A stretch of 64,000 nucleotides of DNA. Origin: Nepenthes gracilis. Taxonomy: Eukaryota; Streptophyta; Magnoliopsida; Caryophyllales; Nepenthaceae. The stretch covers positions 1,860,001 to 1,924,000 of the forward strand of contig BSYO01000024.1 of NCBI GenBank assembly GCA_033239525.1, in the 5' to 3' direction. Under the pieces are notes generated by a model. It made no database searches. It had not been told where the DNA came from and saw nothing but the letters and a program-made list of their open reading frames with translations. Within the stretch, counting starts at the first letter, position 1, and every line of letters starts with the position of its first letter. This document shows positions 46,601-55,246 of the stretch, piece by piece. The position numbers were made by a program, and so were the translations under genes.

Positions 46601-49034
46601 GTCCACGGGTCAAGTATACGGCCAATGCAAGGTTAGGAAATGATTGGAATTTCATTGGTTCTGCAATTCTCCAAAAAAAGATCGTGTTGACCTCAGCAAA
46701 AAAGTGGCCAAATGCATAAGATTCACACATCGTAGGGTCTTAAAAAGGTTAGATGACATAACTTCACAGCCTTATCCTTATATTGTAGAGAGACAAATGT
46801 ATTAATTTCATCAATAATGTTAAATCAACACTCATGAATAGCCTTTCAGAATCTAGCAAATTTGGTATGAATGGGATAAAGTTATTTTTTACCAAGATAA
46901 TCACATAAGGAAAGACTTAGGTTAGGAAAAAAGGATTAGGGGGATGGATTAAAATCATAAAGTTCAAAGAGTTGGTGAGCGGTTACAGTATAGTGAATGG
47001 TAGTTTGGTTAGATCTATGAGATGGATGAGACGAATTTCACCAATTGATGATTGTATTGAACTAAATTCTTATGGTTTTCTAGATCAGAATGGCAAAGCA
47101 GGCATCATTTGTTTTGCAGAATATTAACGCTTCAATCATTAGGTGTGATGCTGGCCGATGAATAATCCATTAATTATGAGGATCACAACATTACCATTAA
47201 GGGTAGGTGTGGAAATAGTTTTTAGATTACATAATTAGGTAGTGAGAGTTTGCTGTGGAAAGAATGGATCCCCAGGACACCATTTGGCAGAATTAGGAAA
47301 ATTGGGACCTAGAACTCATTAATTCTGATATGTCCTCGAAAGAAAATCCATATCAAAGATGGACAAGAAGGCAAAAATTCCAATTAAGACCCTTGCAAAG
47401 GCTCTAACTGAAAAAGAACATGCAGAAGCCAGGAAGCTTTGACAAAGCAGTATGATAAATTATCTGTTCATTATTGAATGAGATAAATTAGTAGTCATTC
47501 AAGATTTGCAGGGATTAATTGTCCCACCACCGAGAAGCATAAACAATGTCACGTGTGATTAAAAACCAACTTTACATAAATTTTAGTTACTATCACAGCT
47601 AATCATTGTCCCACCACCCAGAGGCATATACAATCTCACGTAATTATCTAGTTAGATGGAGCATCGTTATCCTATACCACCAGTGAAGCCATAATAGGGA
47701 AAGAAGAGTTAATTTTGAGAAGCGCCCCCAAGGCTGAACCACAACTTACCATCCATAAGAAAGTGTTATGTTGACAGAGCTCTTTGGCCCTTGGCATTGA
47801 TAGACAACTTCTTAGATTACACATGGCAGATAGATTGAATATTCCTTTTTATAGATCATTATTTAGGCTTATCTAACCTGATCAAATAATAAAAATAACG
47901 ATCATGATTTTTTATTAAGAATTGCAACCCTCCCTTTTTCTCCTTAGGCCTCTTTGGCGTTGTTTTATAAATATAAAATTCATGAATTGGATGACCCAAA
48001 AATGTTGTTGATTCATGTTTTTGTAACTTGATCTGAATTTTTTAACAAATTTTAATTTGAACTTATTTTAAAAATATCTCGAAGGCATTTTTACGAGAAG
48101 ATAAACTTTAAATCAAAATCTAAAACAAAATGGTGCCAATTCACCATTCCAAAAAAAAAAAACAAATTCGATATTTCCTTCTTCTTTAATTTTTGGGTTT
48201 CCCACCTTTCTTATGTTTGCCAGTTTTTCTATCAACAACTCTAATTATAGTAAAAAGAAAATAAGTAAAAAACAAATAAATAAAAATATTTTTTTCTATA
48301 AATTAGTATAGAAACTGAAATTGATAATAATATTTTACTAGTTTAAGATTATTAGTTATATTTCCACTAATTCTTTTTGACTAAAATTAGGCAAATAAAT
48401 AGAAGTAAAACTTCTGCTTCCACCATCGTAGGAATTTTTTTTTCCGGGTAAAATCTTTCCTCAATTTTCTGTTATCTTCCATCACTAATAGCAAAACAAG
48501 ATATTAGTACAATTTCACTTTATTTTCATCCGAATTCCTTCACTTCCTTTAGAACAGCATATTTGTAAAAATTTGAAACATCGTCGTTACGGAAAAGCAA
48601 ATTTGTGTAAGTACCCAAAAAAAAAAAGCGAATAATAACGTTCAAAAATTAAAAGGACATTTAAATCGTTAGGCAAATGGAGACAAATTAGCATCTCATG
48701 TCTCTACAAAGTGATAAATCATCAAGCCCTTGAAAGAGATGAACGGAAATTATACCTCATCTTCTGCAGCACAATGATACTTGTATACACTCTTCAAAAA
48801 GTCAAACCGTCTTCGGATGTCAACCTCCAGGTAGCAAGCCCCATTTTCCTCTGCCGCCACAACCAATCGCCGGAGCTCCGAGATTTCCGCCCTAATCGCT
48901 TTGTGCAGCAACACCAGCAGCAGTATCGGCGACTCCTCAAATTCGCCACCAGAAGAGTCCTCAGTCTCAGCCTCTGCGGCCGGCGCCTCCTCCGTCGTGT
49001 TAGCCGCATTTCCCAATGAGTCACCGCCACCCAT
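19465..49034 (-). CDS. BTSL: BRUTUS-like (BTSL) hemerythrin / CHY zinc-finger protein, C-terminal part not found
   Basis: Eight exons join in frame: 49034-48756, 30589-30371, 23620-23426, 23354-23002, 22865-22634, 22382-20752, 19891-19673 and 19602-19465. All junctions are GT-AG, giving 1088 codons plus 2 nt without a stop. Hemerythrin-like domain 1 has ligand-type residues H44, H87/E91, H114 and H159/E163. Domain 2 (about 300-426) is degenerate, with H419xxxQ423 in place of HxxxE. Domain 3 has H614, H655/E659, H684 and H744/E748. A CHY zinc finger begins at C1009 and the CTCHY finger starts at the exon 8 end. BRUTUS family proteins are iron-responsive E3 ubiquitin ligases of about 1240 residues that limit iron-uptake transcription factors; this role is known for the family and inferred here. 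The short acidic N-terminus resembles BTSL more than BTS. The RING-H2 and zinc-ribbon exons are absent downstream in the window. Confidence 0.87.
19673..19891 (-). CDS. BTSL: BTSL exon 7 (CHY zinc finger)
   Basis: Encodes residues 970-1043 (phase 2 in, phase 2 out). Acceptor TTTCTCAG|T, donor GATAG|GTACAT. It begins with the RW motif and carries the CHY-type zinc-binding pattern: C1009, H1011, C1016, the C1022/C1023 pair, C1029, C1032, H1033 and H1039. The CHY finger is part of the family's ubiquitin-ligase half. Confidence 0.88.
20752..22382 (-). CDS. BTSL: BTSL exon 6 (linker and hemerythrin domain 3)
   Basis: This is the largest exon, 1631 nt, encoding residues 427 to about 970. It opens VFPLISKNC and contains a weakly conserved linker (about 520-600), then a complete hemerythrin domain: FHKALRKD (H614), LLHSDAEDE (H655, E659), DHKLEVEYF (H684) and HVHREEIELWPLF (H744, E748). 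The helical segment after it contains the family's EEQHAIMSLWRKA and DEWLGEWWEG stretches. It ends before the RW motif with donor ATGAG|GTTTGTG, so ORF codons past 20752 are intron. Confidence 0.9.
22634..22865 (-). CDS. BTSL: BTSL exon 5 (hemerythrin domain 2, second part)
   Basis: Completes residue S349 and runs to E426. Acceptor TTTGCAG|C, donor CAGAG|GTACAT. Contains FYPVLEDL and SEHFHLQETE. The position equivalent to the domain's metal-binding Glu is Q423, so a di-iron centre in domain 2 is doubtful. Confidence 0.86.
23002..23354 (-). CDS. BTSL: BTSL exon 4 (hemerythrin domain 2, first part)
   Basis: Encodes residues 232-349 (phase 0 to 2). I place the acceptor at TGTGAAG|GTG so that the family sequence VVISWLDNK follows LLQK of exon 3. 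The open frame upstream of it (FLAVMIRNMS) is then intron, leaving a 71-nt intron 3. The domain 2 start, GLRIWHSAI (H305), is here. The exon ends in the FIVDVLIFY helix. Donor TACAG|GTAATC. Confidence 0.82.
23426..23620 (-). CDS. BTSL: BTSL exon 3
   Basis: Encodes residues 167-231 (65 codons, phase 0 at both ends). It begins VFPLLIKQFSDDEQ, directly continuing the HxxxE motif of exon 2, and contains the conserved FPWL helix linking hemerythrin domains 1 and 2. Acceptor TTGCAG|GTG, donor AAAAG|GTAAG. Confidence 0.88.
24800..27262. repeat. possible MITE interrupted by the solo LTR
   Basis: The reverse complement of about 27000-27262 (TTGTTGGAATTGAATAAGG, AACTATTCTCA) resembles 54805-55020 (TTGTTGAAATTGAATAAAG, AGTTATTCCCA). 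24800-24999 has related GGAATNATTATTCC-like motifs. This may be a non-autonomous DNA transposon family with an LTR insertion; boundaries were not resolved. Confidence 0.3.
25000..26359 (+). mobile_element. Solo LTR of a Tat-lineage gypsy element in BTSL intron 2
   Basis: Starts TGATGGGTACACC and ends ACGCATCA, with no internal region. Flanks ATTTC and ATTTT are a near-perfect 5-bp target-site duplication. It aligns in reverse orientation with the 62193-63491 LTR throughout, including the GGTCAAC repeats, the CATAAAAG box at 25849-25856 and the GACCTGAGCGTCGGAGTG end. It is transcriptionally antisense to BTSL. Open frames inside it are not genes. Confidence 0.85.
28824..29060. mobile_element. 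MITE with terminal inverted repeats
   Basis: The left end AGCATGGATGAAAATATCAG and the reverse complement of the right end, AGCATAGATGAAAATATTGG, are imperfect inverted repeats. The interior is rich in GATATA/CCGATAT inverted motifs. No coding capacity. The target-site duplication is unclear. Confidence 0.55.
29921..30025 (-). mobile_element. tRNA-derived SINE
   Basis: The minus strand has an A box TAGCATAATTGG (fits TRGYNNARNNGG) and a B box GGTTCGAGTCTC spaced as in a tRNA, followed by CCCTTCCTCG, C-rich sequence and an A tail (plus-strand T run about 29921-29936). It does not fold into a complete tRNA and has an A tail, which favours a short SINE over a tRNA gene. Confidence 0.6.
30371..30589 (-). 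CDS. BTSL: BTSL exon 2 (hemerythrin domain 1 second half)
   Basis: Encodes residues 94-166 in phase 0 at both ends. The acceptor reads CAACAG|GTT and the donor GCAG|GTATCG. It starts VIFLALDGRVKN, the usual continuation of the CAAEDE motif from exon 1, then carries YSLEH (H114) and HLLKEE (H159, E163). This exon lies 18.2 kb from exon 1; the intron between them carries the nested retrotransposons. Confidence 0.88.
31930..32290 (-). pseudogene. copia RNase H C-terminal fragment
   Basis: The minus strand reads YSSTEAEYHALVDITSELL, the hallmark of copia RNase H, followed by HHLKEGTLCQFPIVSMD and LVDIFTKA. Interrupted by stops. Faces the 3' LTR as in an ordinary copia element. Confidence 0.75.
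32300..33640 (+). pseudogene. copia integrase end and reverse transcriptase (inverted segment)
   Basis: The plus strand reads, with stops and shifts, the integrase end (NQSPYDCIY, VPNYSLLKVF, about 32390-32450), then NIQFW.HKI-like sequence. RT follows at about 33100-33560: FVAKGFTRDYGIDYEK, FAPITHIT, FQIDIKN, EEVYIKSP, VLYGLKQAS. The catalytic YVDD is YVNG (about 33486), so it is inactive. It is oriented against its own LTRs. Confidence 0.78.
33886..34886 (+). repeat. 5' LTR of the older Tat element
   Basis: TGATGGGTACC start and CGTATCA end, 1001 bp. TATAAATA at 34369-34376 is the likely core promoter. A 32-bp unit beginning AGCTCCCC and ending CCGTCTCCAAG is repeated about three times at 34493-34590; the 3' LTR has about two copies. 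Confidence 0.88.
34369..34376 (+). promoter_or_regulatory. TATA box of the Tat 5' LTR
   Basis: TATAAATA in GCTATAAATACTTCC; the same position in the 3' LTR has TATAAATA at 44764-44771. Confidence 0.65.
34888..34902 (+). other. primer-binding site of the older Tat element
   Basis: TGGCGCTGTCTGTGG follows one T after the LTR end. TGGCGC-type sites match the 3' end of tRNA-Asp and are typical of Tat/Athila elements. Confidence 0.6.
34930..36480 (+). pseudogene. gag of the older Tat element
   Basis: The best segment is 35365-35730: PLPQKFKTPSLEPYDESTDP, MDHLDHFRTILSFQG, then YFPLTLKRDA and WFYRLQ after a stop, the Retrotrans_gag core. It continues in other frames through 36050 (NLKGFWLGS, LAHKDP). 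Broken by stops and frameshifts. Confidence 0.75.
36490..37310 (+). pseudogene. protease region of the older Tat element
   Basis: Frame 36512-36724 has ISFNNDDMAHVIISHSDTLV and, past a stop, VFIDNENYHNFLYHDAYFK, matching the Tat protease active-site region (usual form D-N-G-S-S). Here Gly and Ser are replaced, so it is inactive. The rest is in two shifted frames to 37304. Confidence 0.65.
37318..38030 (+). pseudogene. reverse transcriptase of the older Tat element
   Basis: Starts MVHKLNLGPDHKPI, then SIEKLIAIHEEMKKLLDADF, MCVDFIDVNKACPKDSFPLP and MDAYSGYNQIWMS. The catalytic box at 37831-37848 is VYVDNI, the YVDD second Asp being Asn. Several stops. Confidence 0.8.
38035..39195 (+). pseudogene. 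RNase H and additional (Tat-type) RNase H of the older element
   Basis: The first RNase H spans 38035-38640 (LSRFLAKFAEKYLPFFKAL, PIYYINKTL, LTDQPLKGILQ). The second follows in 38690-39090: WTLHVDGSS, NNVAKYETLLVGL, then LTVYNNSELIVTQVNG and NWKADQLANVAAT. Two RNase H modules in series are diagnostic of the Tat lineage. One stop separates the frames at 38856. Confidence 0.8.
39200..40435 (+). pseudogene. integrase of the older Tat element
   Basis: N-terminal part at 39246-39485: YTIMDERLYRRGYS, GNYWPTMKKG. Core: GIDYFTKWVK (about 39630), VTNNRIQF (about 39750; the catalytic Asp of DNG is Asn) and YPQANEQVEVTNRALLHGLK (about 39840-39900). C-terminal end: RCYNKQVKVHQFEVRDLVL (about 40180). Broken by stops. 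Confidence 0.78.
40617..40741 (+). repeat. Tandem repeat downstream of integrase (about 3 units)
   Basis: Units contain CCCATACCGAGCGGCCCATA, CCCATACTGAGCAGCCCATA and CCCATACCGAGTGGCTTATG, each followed by CGCAGTCGAATTTGAA-like sequence, about 50 bp per unit. Arrays between integrase and 3' LTR are common in Tat elements. Confidence 0.8.
41092..42919 (-). pseudogene. Antisense gene of the Tat element, 'gypsy-type putative transposase' family
   Basis: The minus-strand frame from the ATG at 42919 to 41780 is continuous in phase apart from several stops. It includes GVSVEVDRASSPLCGLI, YLRSGLRILYA, LGVPIVRFHANA, then KDRFFYLDVPSNWAPSNKW; the last 245 codons (42469-41732) are fully open, with a Ser/Glu-rich middle. 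A likely intron (41779-41704, GTACGC...TTTGCAG, 76 nt) joins in frame to a coiled-coil exon (EIRRLTQMR, LNAAVADAQLCRELDA) ending FLDGIHLCCRIAS and a stop at 41092. The layout resembles the plant 'putative transposase, gypsy type' proteins encoded antisense in Grande/Retand elements. Function unknown. Four stops in exon 2 mark decay. Confidence 0.7.
41704..41779 (-). other. Putative intron in the antisense gene
   Basis: The minus strand begins GTACGCTTC and ends CCCCTATTCTTTTTCTATTTGCAG, shown here as polypyrimidine CTATTCTTTTTC then TTTGCAG. It is 76 nt, phase 0 on both sides, and removes an in-frame TAG. Exon 2 then continues in the frame that independently shows family similarity. Confidence 0.5.
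42991..42997 (-). promoter_or_regulatory. TATA box for the antisense gene
   Basis: The minus strand reads CGCTATATAAGTATC, about 72 nt upstream of the antisense ATG at 42919. The following sequence is pyrimidine-rich, as in a short 5' leader. Confidence 0.5.
43000..44276. other. Tat element spacer upstream of the antisense gene
   Basis: No conserved coding sequence recognised on either strand. A second minus-strand TATA-like box, GCTATAAATGG, lies at 44051-44057, and AT-rich DNA at about 43500-43570. Short open frames are in both directions without family resemblance. Confidence 0.4.
44277..45249 (+). repeat. 3' LTR of the older Tat element
   Basis: Starts TGATGGGGGTACC after a GGAGGG purine tract and ends GTGTCA. 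Aligns with 33886-34886 along its length with many substitutions and small gaps. TATAAATA at 44764-44771. Confidence 0.88.
48756..49034 (-). CDS. BTSL: BTSL exon 1 (start codon, hemerythrin domain 1 first half)
   Basis: Encodes residues 1-93. The ATG at 49034 opens an MGGG start and an acidic, low-complexity leader, followed by the hydrophobic first helix with HKAIRAE (H44) and the YHCAAEDE motif (H87, E91). The exon ends GAG|GTATAA in phase 0. The next ORF codons (V-stop) are intronic, which fixes the donor site. No in-frame upstream ATG is evident nearby. Confidence 0.88.
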
Positions 49035-49144
49035 GCGCCTCTAAGGGCAAGGAATTGAGAGCGAGAACGGCATGGAACCGACGATGGAGACACAGTGTCG
49101 GTAACTCTCGACTTCTCTGTCCGCAGGGAAGGAAGTTCATGGCG

Positions 49145-49155
49145 TTTATTTATTA
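49145..49155 (-). promoter_or_regulatory. possible TATA-like element of the BTSL gene
   Basis: On the minus strand this reads TAATAAATAAA, about 111 nt upstream of the BTSL ATG. Spacing would suit a short 5' UTR. The surrounding DNA is AT-rich, so a chance match is likely enough to keep this tentative. Confidence 0.25.
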
Positions 49156-49743
49156 TCGTTGTAGTCTTTAAAAATAGCTTCTGATTTATATATTAATTTA
49201 TGAAGGTGTTGAAATTGGGAAATAATATTTATATATATTAAAATTACTATAATTATTATAAAAATGAAATAAAAAAAAATAAAAATGTAAAATTTATATT
49301 TATTTTTTATAATTTTACGTGAATAATAATGACCGTTGAAATTACATCTGATGATTCGTTGCCACGATGGATGACGGTGTGTACGGCACACGGGCCCACG
49401 GGTTTTGTCTTTACCAATCATTTTCTTTCACTGCAAAGTCTTGGCAGTATTTATTCATAAAAAATTATTATTTATTTTACTTATTTGAAATTTTGTATAA
49501 TTTTTATACGATTTTTTAAAAAATATATTAAAATAACTGAAAGTATTTTATTTATGTTTATTGTATTCTTTTATATATTTTTTTAAAAAAATAAACTTAT
49601 AATTATTTAATTTGACAGATTTAAAATACTATTTATAAAATTTAAATTTTATAAATAATTTTTTTGGCTTTTATTTTAAAAAATTAAACTTAATATAAAA
49701 TATATACCTTAAAATTAAGGTCAATAAATATTATAAAATTTAA
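49156..49743. other. AT-rich upstream DNA, no gene seen
   Basis: Low-complexity A/T DNA. Its last ~115 bp (about 49625-49742) recurs at 50097-50208. No coding frame of note. Confidence 0.6.
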
Positions 49744-50096
49744 CTGTTGCGTCCCAGGTCCGCGGTTATCGTACGGATTAGGGAGCCTTCGGATTCCTTA
49801 ACACGCGGCGGCGTCGGTCGAAGGGCCCGATCTCCGTTTCTATGAACCTGGACCTGCACGACACAAACAACGAACAAGAGGTCAGGAGTCCAACAGGATT
49901 TCTCCCACCGAGGCCACTCCGACGCTCAAGTCAACAAATTCCCGCAACGAACAGAAATGCGCACGCTATGAGCGGTGCGAGGTTGGATGCTGTGAAAGCG
50001 TAAGAGATGCTCGTGTAATGGTATGGAGAATGTAGTGAGCAGTTTGTGGAATGTCTGGCTTCCTTGTTGCACAGCTGTGGGTGGCTGGTTATCCCT
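49744..50096 (-). repeat. GC-rich LTR-like island between duplicated flanks
   Basis: A 353-bp GC-rich block in very AT-rich DNA. It contains CACTCCGACGCTCAAGTCA, also found at the R/U5 side of the Tat LTRs (55388, 62338 and, inverted, 26200), preceded by AACAAGAGGTC. So it is probably the end of a minus-oriented Tat-type LTR. The flanking ATTTATAAAATTTAAATT... sequence is present on both sides. Confidence 0.5.
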
Positions 50097-53000
50097 TATA
50101 AAATTTAAATTCTATAAATAATTTTTTTGGCCTTAATTTTAAAAAAATAAACTTAATATAAAATATATATCCCAAAATTAAGGTCAAAAAATATTATAAA
50201 ATTTAACCTTTAATAGATATTATCTCACAGATATTAAATTAAATATATATAATTAATTATAATTTAAATTGATCAGTATAATATAATAATATAATATATT
50301 TAATATATAACACGGTGTTTGATTATTGCAAGTTTGATAAGGTAAAAAATATCCTATTTATAAGTATATTATATTCGATTAATTTTTTAAATTAAATATG
50401 GTTTTAGGTAAAAATGTCTCATTTGGCCGAACTAGGCAAATTTATTATTTTTTATAAAAATATATTTTTTTATTTTAATAAAATATTCAATTAAAAATTT
50501 TTATTTTAACATATTATATTTTTTATATAATCAATAATTTTTATATAAAAATTTTTATTAAAATATATAATTATATAATATTTTATTCTAAATATTATAA
50601 TTATTAAAATATTAAATATTTATTGATATTTTTTATAAAAACATTTTTTAGTAAACATTTAAAAAAAATCAATTGACTTGGCCATACCAGCCTAATTTAG
50701 CCCATGGACGGATAAGGTTAAAGCTTTTTAACCCAATTGATAATAACTTATTCGGTTAGAATTAATTTATTGATCGTAAATTTTAATTAAATTTAATTTT
50801 AATTAGATTTAATAATCATTTATTTAAACTAACCTGCCCCTCTAAAAGGTTGGTAGATAGTTATAGAAAACTAGATTTATAATACAAAAATTTAATTATA
50901 CGACAACTATTAGTATAATGATTGGCCAGCATTTGACCCTATATTTATATGGTCTTTTTAAATAATTAATAAACTATAGCTATTTTCTGAAATTTATTTA
51001 ATAATATACAATTTTAGAAATTGTTTAAATATGTATATTTTTATTTAGAATTTTTTTTAAAAAAAAAGATAGAAGTTTTTAGTTTTTTTAAATTTTAAAC
51101 TTTGATACATCTCGACTCCAAATTATTATACGGATTAAAGAGTTAAGAATTAGATCATTATATCGGGTTAATCTGATATTAATCCGAACTCTGTGTCCTT
51201 AAATTTAGAACCTGCAAATACAATAAATAAACACGAGGTTAAAAGATAGGCAAGATTCTTTCCCCAATACATCATCCGACGTTCAAATTAGTAACCTTTT
51301 TATGAAAAATAAAAAGATGATGATGCCTAATCAATGCATGTGTGATAAATTTAAAAATAGGGCATGTCTTTTAGTAAGAGAGAGATGTGCTTATGAAAAA
51401 AGTGTCTTTTTCTTTTTATAATGTCTTACCACTCTCTCATCCCCTGTACCCCTTCTTATTGAGTGAGGGAATATTTATAAAGTTAAATAATGATTAATTT
51501 GTCAATATCTACAAAGAACCGTCCACGAAATTGTTTGGGTAATGTGAAGCGGTTGTTAATGTTGTTCTGGCCAATTACTAAATTTTATCTATACTGATAA
51601 AATCAATAAATTGTTAAATTTATTGATCAATTTAGACCGTTTGGGCCATCTTGACAGTTAGGTTATCGCCTGATTCCTATTGATTTTATCCCAATGGGCT
51701 CTTGAATTGGGCCAAACCCATCAAACTTTAATTTGAAAAACTCGTAAAATATTTAAAAGGTATTTTTTTAGAATTTTTTCATTGGCAATAAAGCAAAACT
51801 TTTCACAATTTTTTTAGCTATACTTGCATAGTAATACTGTGTGAATTTGTGATTATGAAAATTTTATTTCATAATTTTATTAAATATAAATATATATTTA
51901 ATAAATAATAAAATTTTAATATAATGCATAATTAAATTTATTTGTATATTTATTTATTTTTTATTTAAATTAACATTTTTATAAAAATTATCAATTGATA
52001 TTAACTGTACTTACATATTTAACAATATATTTATTAGTGTAAAAAAGTAAAAATATAATCTTTTAATATATATTTAGATTATTTGATAAAATGTTATTTA
52101 TATATATTTTTAACTTATTGATAATCAGATATATAGATAAGATAATAGAATATTTTATATTAATAAACTTAAATTTAAGTAATTAATTTTTTAATGATAA
52201 AATTAAATTTCATTTTGATTTAATAGTTTATTGAGTTTACTCAAATGCGTTAAATTTATAATTCTAACAGAGCAATATGTAATGATTAAATATTAAATGC
52301 GCATATTACATATTTAAAATTTATAGATATGTGTTATTTTACATAATAAATCATAATTAATAATTATATTTAGTATATAATTTGTTATTATATATTATAT
52401 AAATTTTTGTAACTTGTGGTGATTTTGAAGTAATTTATCATAAAATAAATTTGATTAGTTTATTTTATTATAAATAAATATTATAGTAAAATTATCAAGA
52501 AATTTATCAATTAATAATTTTTATTTTTTAACCGATGATTGAAAATTTATAAACATCTATTGATAAATATTAATTTGATAAAATATTTTAGCTTTTAATA
52601 AAAACAAATGAATTTGTGTTTTTTTTTTTTTTGAGAAGTCTTTGAAAATAGAAAAAAGTAAAAAAGGCAAATAAAAAGAAAAAAAATAAATAATAAAGAA
52701 CTATTTTTTCCAACTAAATAGAAGTTTTTTTTTTCTTTTTTTAAACTTTCTGCCATTTTTAAACATTTGTTCCTGCTTGTAAGCAATTAAAATTTCATTA
52801 TTGACATGGACACTGGAATTCTAATAATATTAAAAATTCACAAGGCTGTAAAATAAGTTATGAGATAATACCAAAAGATATCTAATTTGGTTATCAATAG
52901 CAAATCAAATAAATTATTTAATAAGGTCACTTATTATGAATAAGTCAGCTATATATTAGCATATCTGGGCCATATAGATTATACTTATCTATTCACCAGT

Positions 53001-53102
53001 AGATTTGCTCTTACTAATTTGAGAAGCACTGAAGATTTTACTTTATTTTTATTTGGTTTATAAGTTTTTTTTTATTACTAAATATACGAGCTATTTTATC
53101 TC
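50097..53102. other. AT-rich intergenic DNA
   Basis: Begins with the second copy of the 49625-49742 sequence. About 51180-51300 has GAACCTGCAAATACAATAAATAAACACGAGGT-like and CCGACGTTCAAATTAG motifs suggestive of a decayed LTR end. A T-rich/A-rich low-complexity stretch lies at 52610-52745. No gene recognised. Confidence 0.5.
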
Positions 53103-53639
53103 TGATGGGTTCGGTAAACCCGACCTAAGAAAGAAGTTCAAACGTTTTATCCAATCCACGGTCGGTTATCACCGGTGATTAACTATGGATAAGACTCAAA
53201 TATTTCGACGGTTGACTATGGATAAGATCCTCCAACTATATGAAGATCTTCTACCAACAGGAAAAGGGGAAAACCCGAAAGAAAAAAGAGAGGAGGAGGA
53301 AATAAAAAAGGGAAACGATAAAAAACATCCATCATCCCTGGAGGCCAGAACAACTTCCAGGAGCCGATTCATACGATCTCTCCTCTCCCTCCAAGAGATC
53401 TCCTTTCAAGTAACATCTCTTCTGAAACATACCTCTAAGTCGTTCACTTGTTGAACGCAATAAAACACTTCACCCATCAAATATGTAATCTCCATTTTTT
53501 TCTGTATTGTTAAAAAGACATCTGACTTGAGCGTCGGAAGGTTTACGATGGGAACAATTTCCGCCGACTTCTAACATCTAGTTTTCAGTTGTATTGTGCA
53601 AAATTCAGATTCAAGATTATGAAGACCGGATCCGCATCA
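53103..53639 (+). mobile_element. Probable solo LTR, Tat type
   Basis: Starts TGATGGGTTCGG and ends CCGCATCA like the other Tat LTRs, and has the conserved GACTTGAGCGTCGGA segment and a TTGTGCAAAATTCAGAT end region. 537 bp. Flanks ATCTC and GATCT share ATCT only offset, so the target-site duplication is uncertain. An 89-codon open frame inside is not a gene. Confidence 0.6.
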
Positions 53640-55246
53640 GATCTACTAAAATGAATATTCAATTCGCTGCCCCGAATCTGTAGGACAACCTGAATTCTTG
53701 GTGTGCAACAATCTCATACACTCTTTTCACAATTAATACCAATAACAATGCGAGTGGTAGGTTATTCACTTGTGCTTGTAGCATTTAGAATCATTTATTC
53801 TCTACGGGTGATAAATGTTTGTGTATTTTGTGTATACATAAATTCTTACAGTTCAGACTGTAGCTACTTAGAGGGTTCTGATTTCTTCCATATAATATTA
53901 TACAAAATTGAGTAAAATAATTTTAGTATATTTATATAACTGGTTACAGTTGATAAGATTTAAGACTTTATTATTACTGCATTTTATCAAGATGGGAATA
54001 ATTACTTATAGATAAATTATTTTGGTATAGTACCAACATATAAGTAATTGCAATGCCCATGAAAAATTATATTTTTATATAAATAATATGACGCCTTATT
54101 AATCTATTTACAATAATAACTAACATAAAAATATATAAATAGAATATTATATTATTAAAAATATGTTAACAATATTAGTTAGATATCCCGATATATTCAG
54201 GTAGGCTTGCCGATGTAAACATGGCCCGGTTGTATATGTTATTATTTGATATATTTTTATTGAATAAAATATCTATTAAATTTTAAAATAAATAAAAAAT
54301 AAAAATAGAGTTTTTTTTTTAAAAATGAACATGTTTTTAGTATTATTTTCCTATGCCAAATTGTCAATTCCTCATGATAGAAGCACGCAAATGCACGCCG
54401 CTTGCGTTGATCCATACGATTGACGCATCTATCGCTGTTTAACGTGTAGAGTGATAATTTTATAATATTTATTATTTTAATATAACATATTTTAAAATAA
54501 TTATGATTTAGGCAAATTATTAACTATGAATATAGGCAAAATTATGAAGAATTGTTGAATATTTATTATAATTTATAAATATAAAATTTTGATAATTTTT
54601 TTTGGTTGAAAAGCTGAACTGTTTGAGTAAATATAATAGCGATGAATATCGTAAATTCAAATTCGACTTGAAATTCTTTAGATAGCTCTCTAAAGCGAAT
54701 TTTACTTACCATAAAGTAACAGATCATATATATGAAAAAAAATTTATATTTATCATACAATATTTAAATCAATGATGCAATAAATAATTAGAAGCAAGAA
54801 AGAAGTAACAGCATATTTGGTTGTTGAAATTGAATAAAGTGGTAATAGAATAGTTATTCCCAAGGAATAAAATAGGATGTAAATAGAGTTAGAAATTGTT
54901 ATTCTAATATTTTGTTATTTAAATAATTAGTTAAAAATTTATATTTCAATATTTGATTTGTAGAATTGTATGAAAAATAAGGTGAAAATTTATCGGAATG
55001 ACGCTTTTGCCCTTATTAAATGTGTGAATATATTATATAATATAACATACACGTATATATATATATATATATATATATTTATTTATAAATATTATATGAC
55101 ATACATATACATAATATATATATATTATGTATATATCATTCTGAATTATTATTTAATATACAATATTATTTTATCATATAAAATACATAATTAATAAATA
55201 TATAATATAATACATATAATTGAATGTATAATTATATATATATATA
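53640..55246. other. AT-rich DNA with MITE-like copy and (TA)n
   Basis: About 54805-55020 resembles the reverse complement of 27000-27262 (possible MITE). 55050-55245 is rich in (TA)n, into which the younger Tat element inserted. No gene recognised. Confidence 0.5.

Larger units (their letters stand above)
30590..48755 (-). other. BTSL intron 1 (18.2 kb)
   Basis: Bounded by donor GAG|GTATAA (48755) and acceptor CAACAG|GTT. 30590-31740 is AT-rich with no recognised element. 31743-45283 is the nested copia/Tat complex. 45284-48755 shows no intact element; a GGTTCAAATC B-box-like motif followed by ACGGAAGCAGTCTCTC near 45990-46030 hints at an old SINE. Removing 31743-45283 leaves about 4.6 kb of intron. 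Confidence 0.8.

Noticed and set aside
48711..49019. 102-codon plus-strand open frame at the BTSL start
   Set aside because: Complement of BTSL exon 1, whose minus-strand frame has clear hemerythrin motifs and a proper donor site.
52595..52786. Phe/Lys-rich short open frame
   Set aside because: Derived from poly-A/poly-T low-complexity DNA.
54970..55194. 74-codon Tyr/Ile-rich open frame
   Set aside because: It is translation of (TA)n microsatellite DNA.
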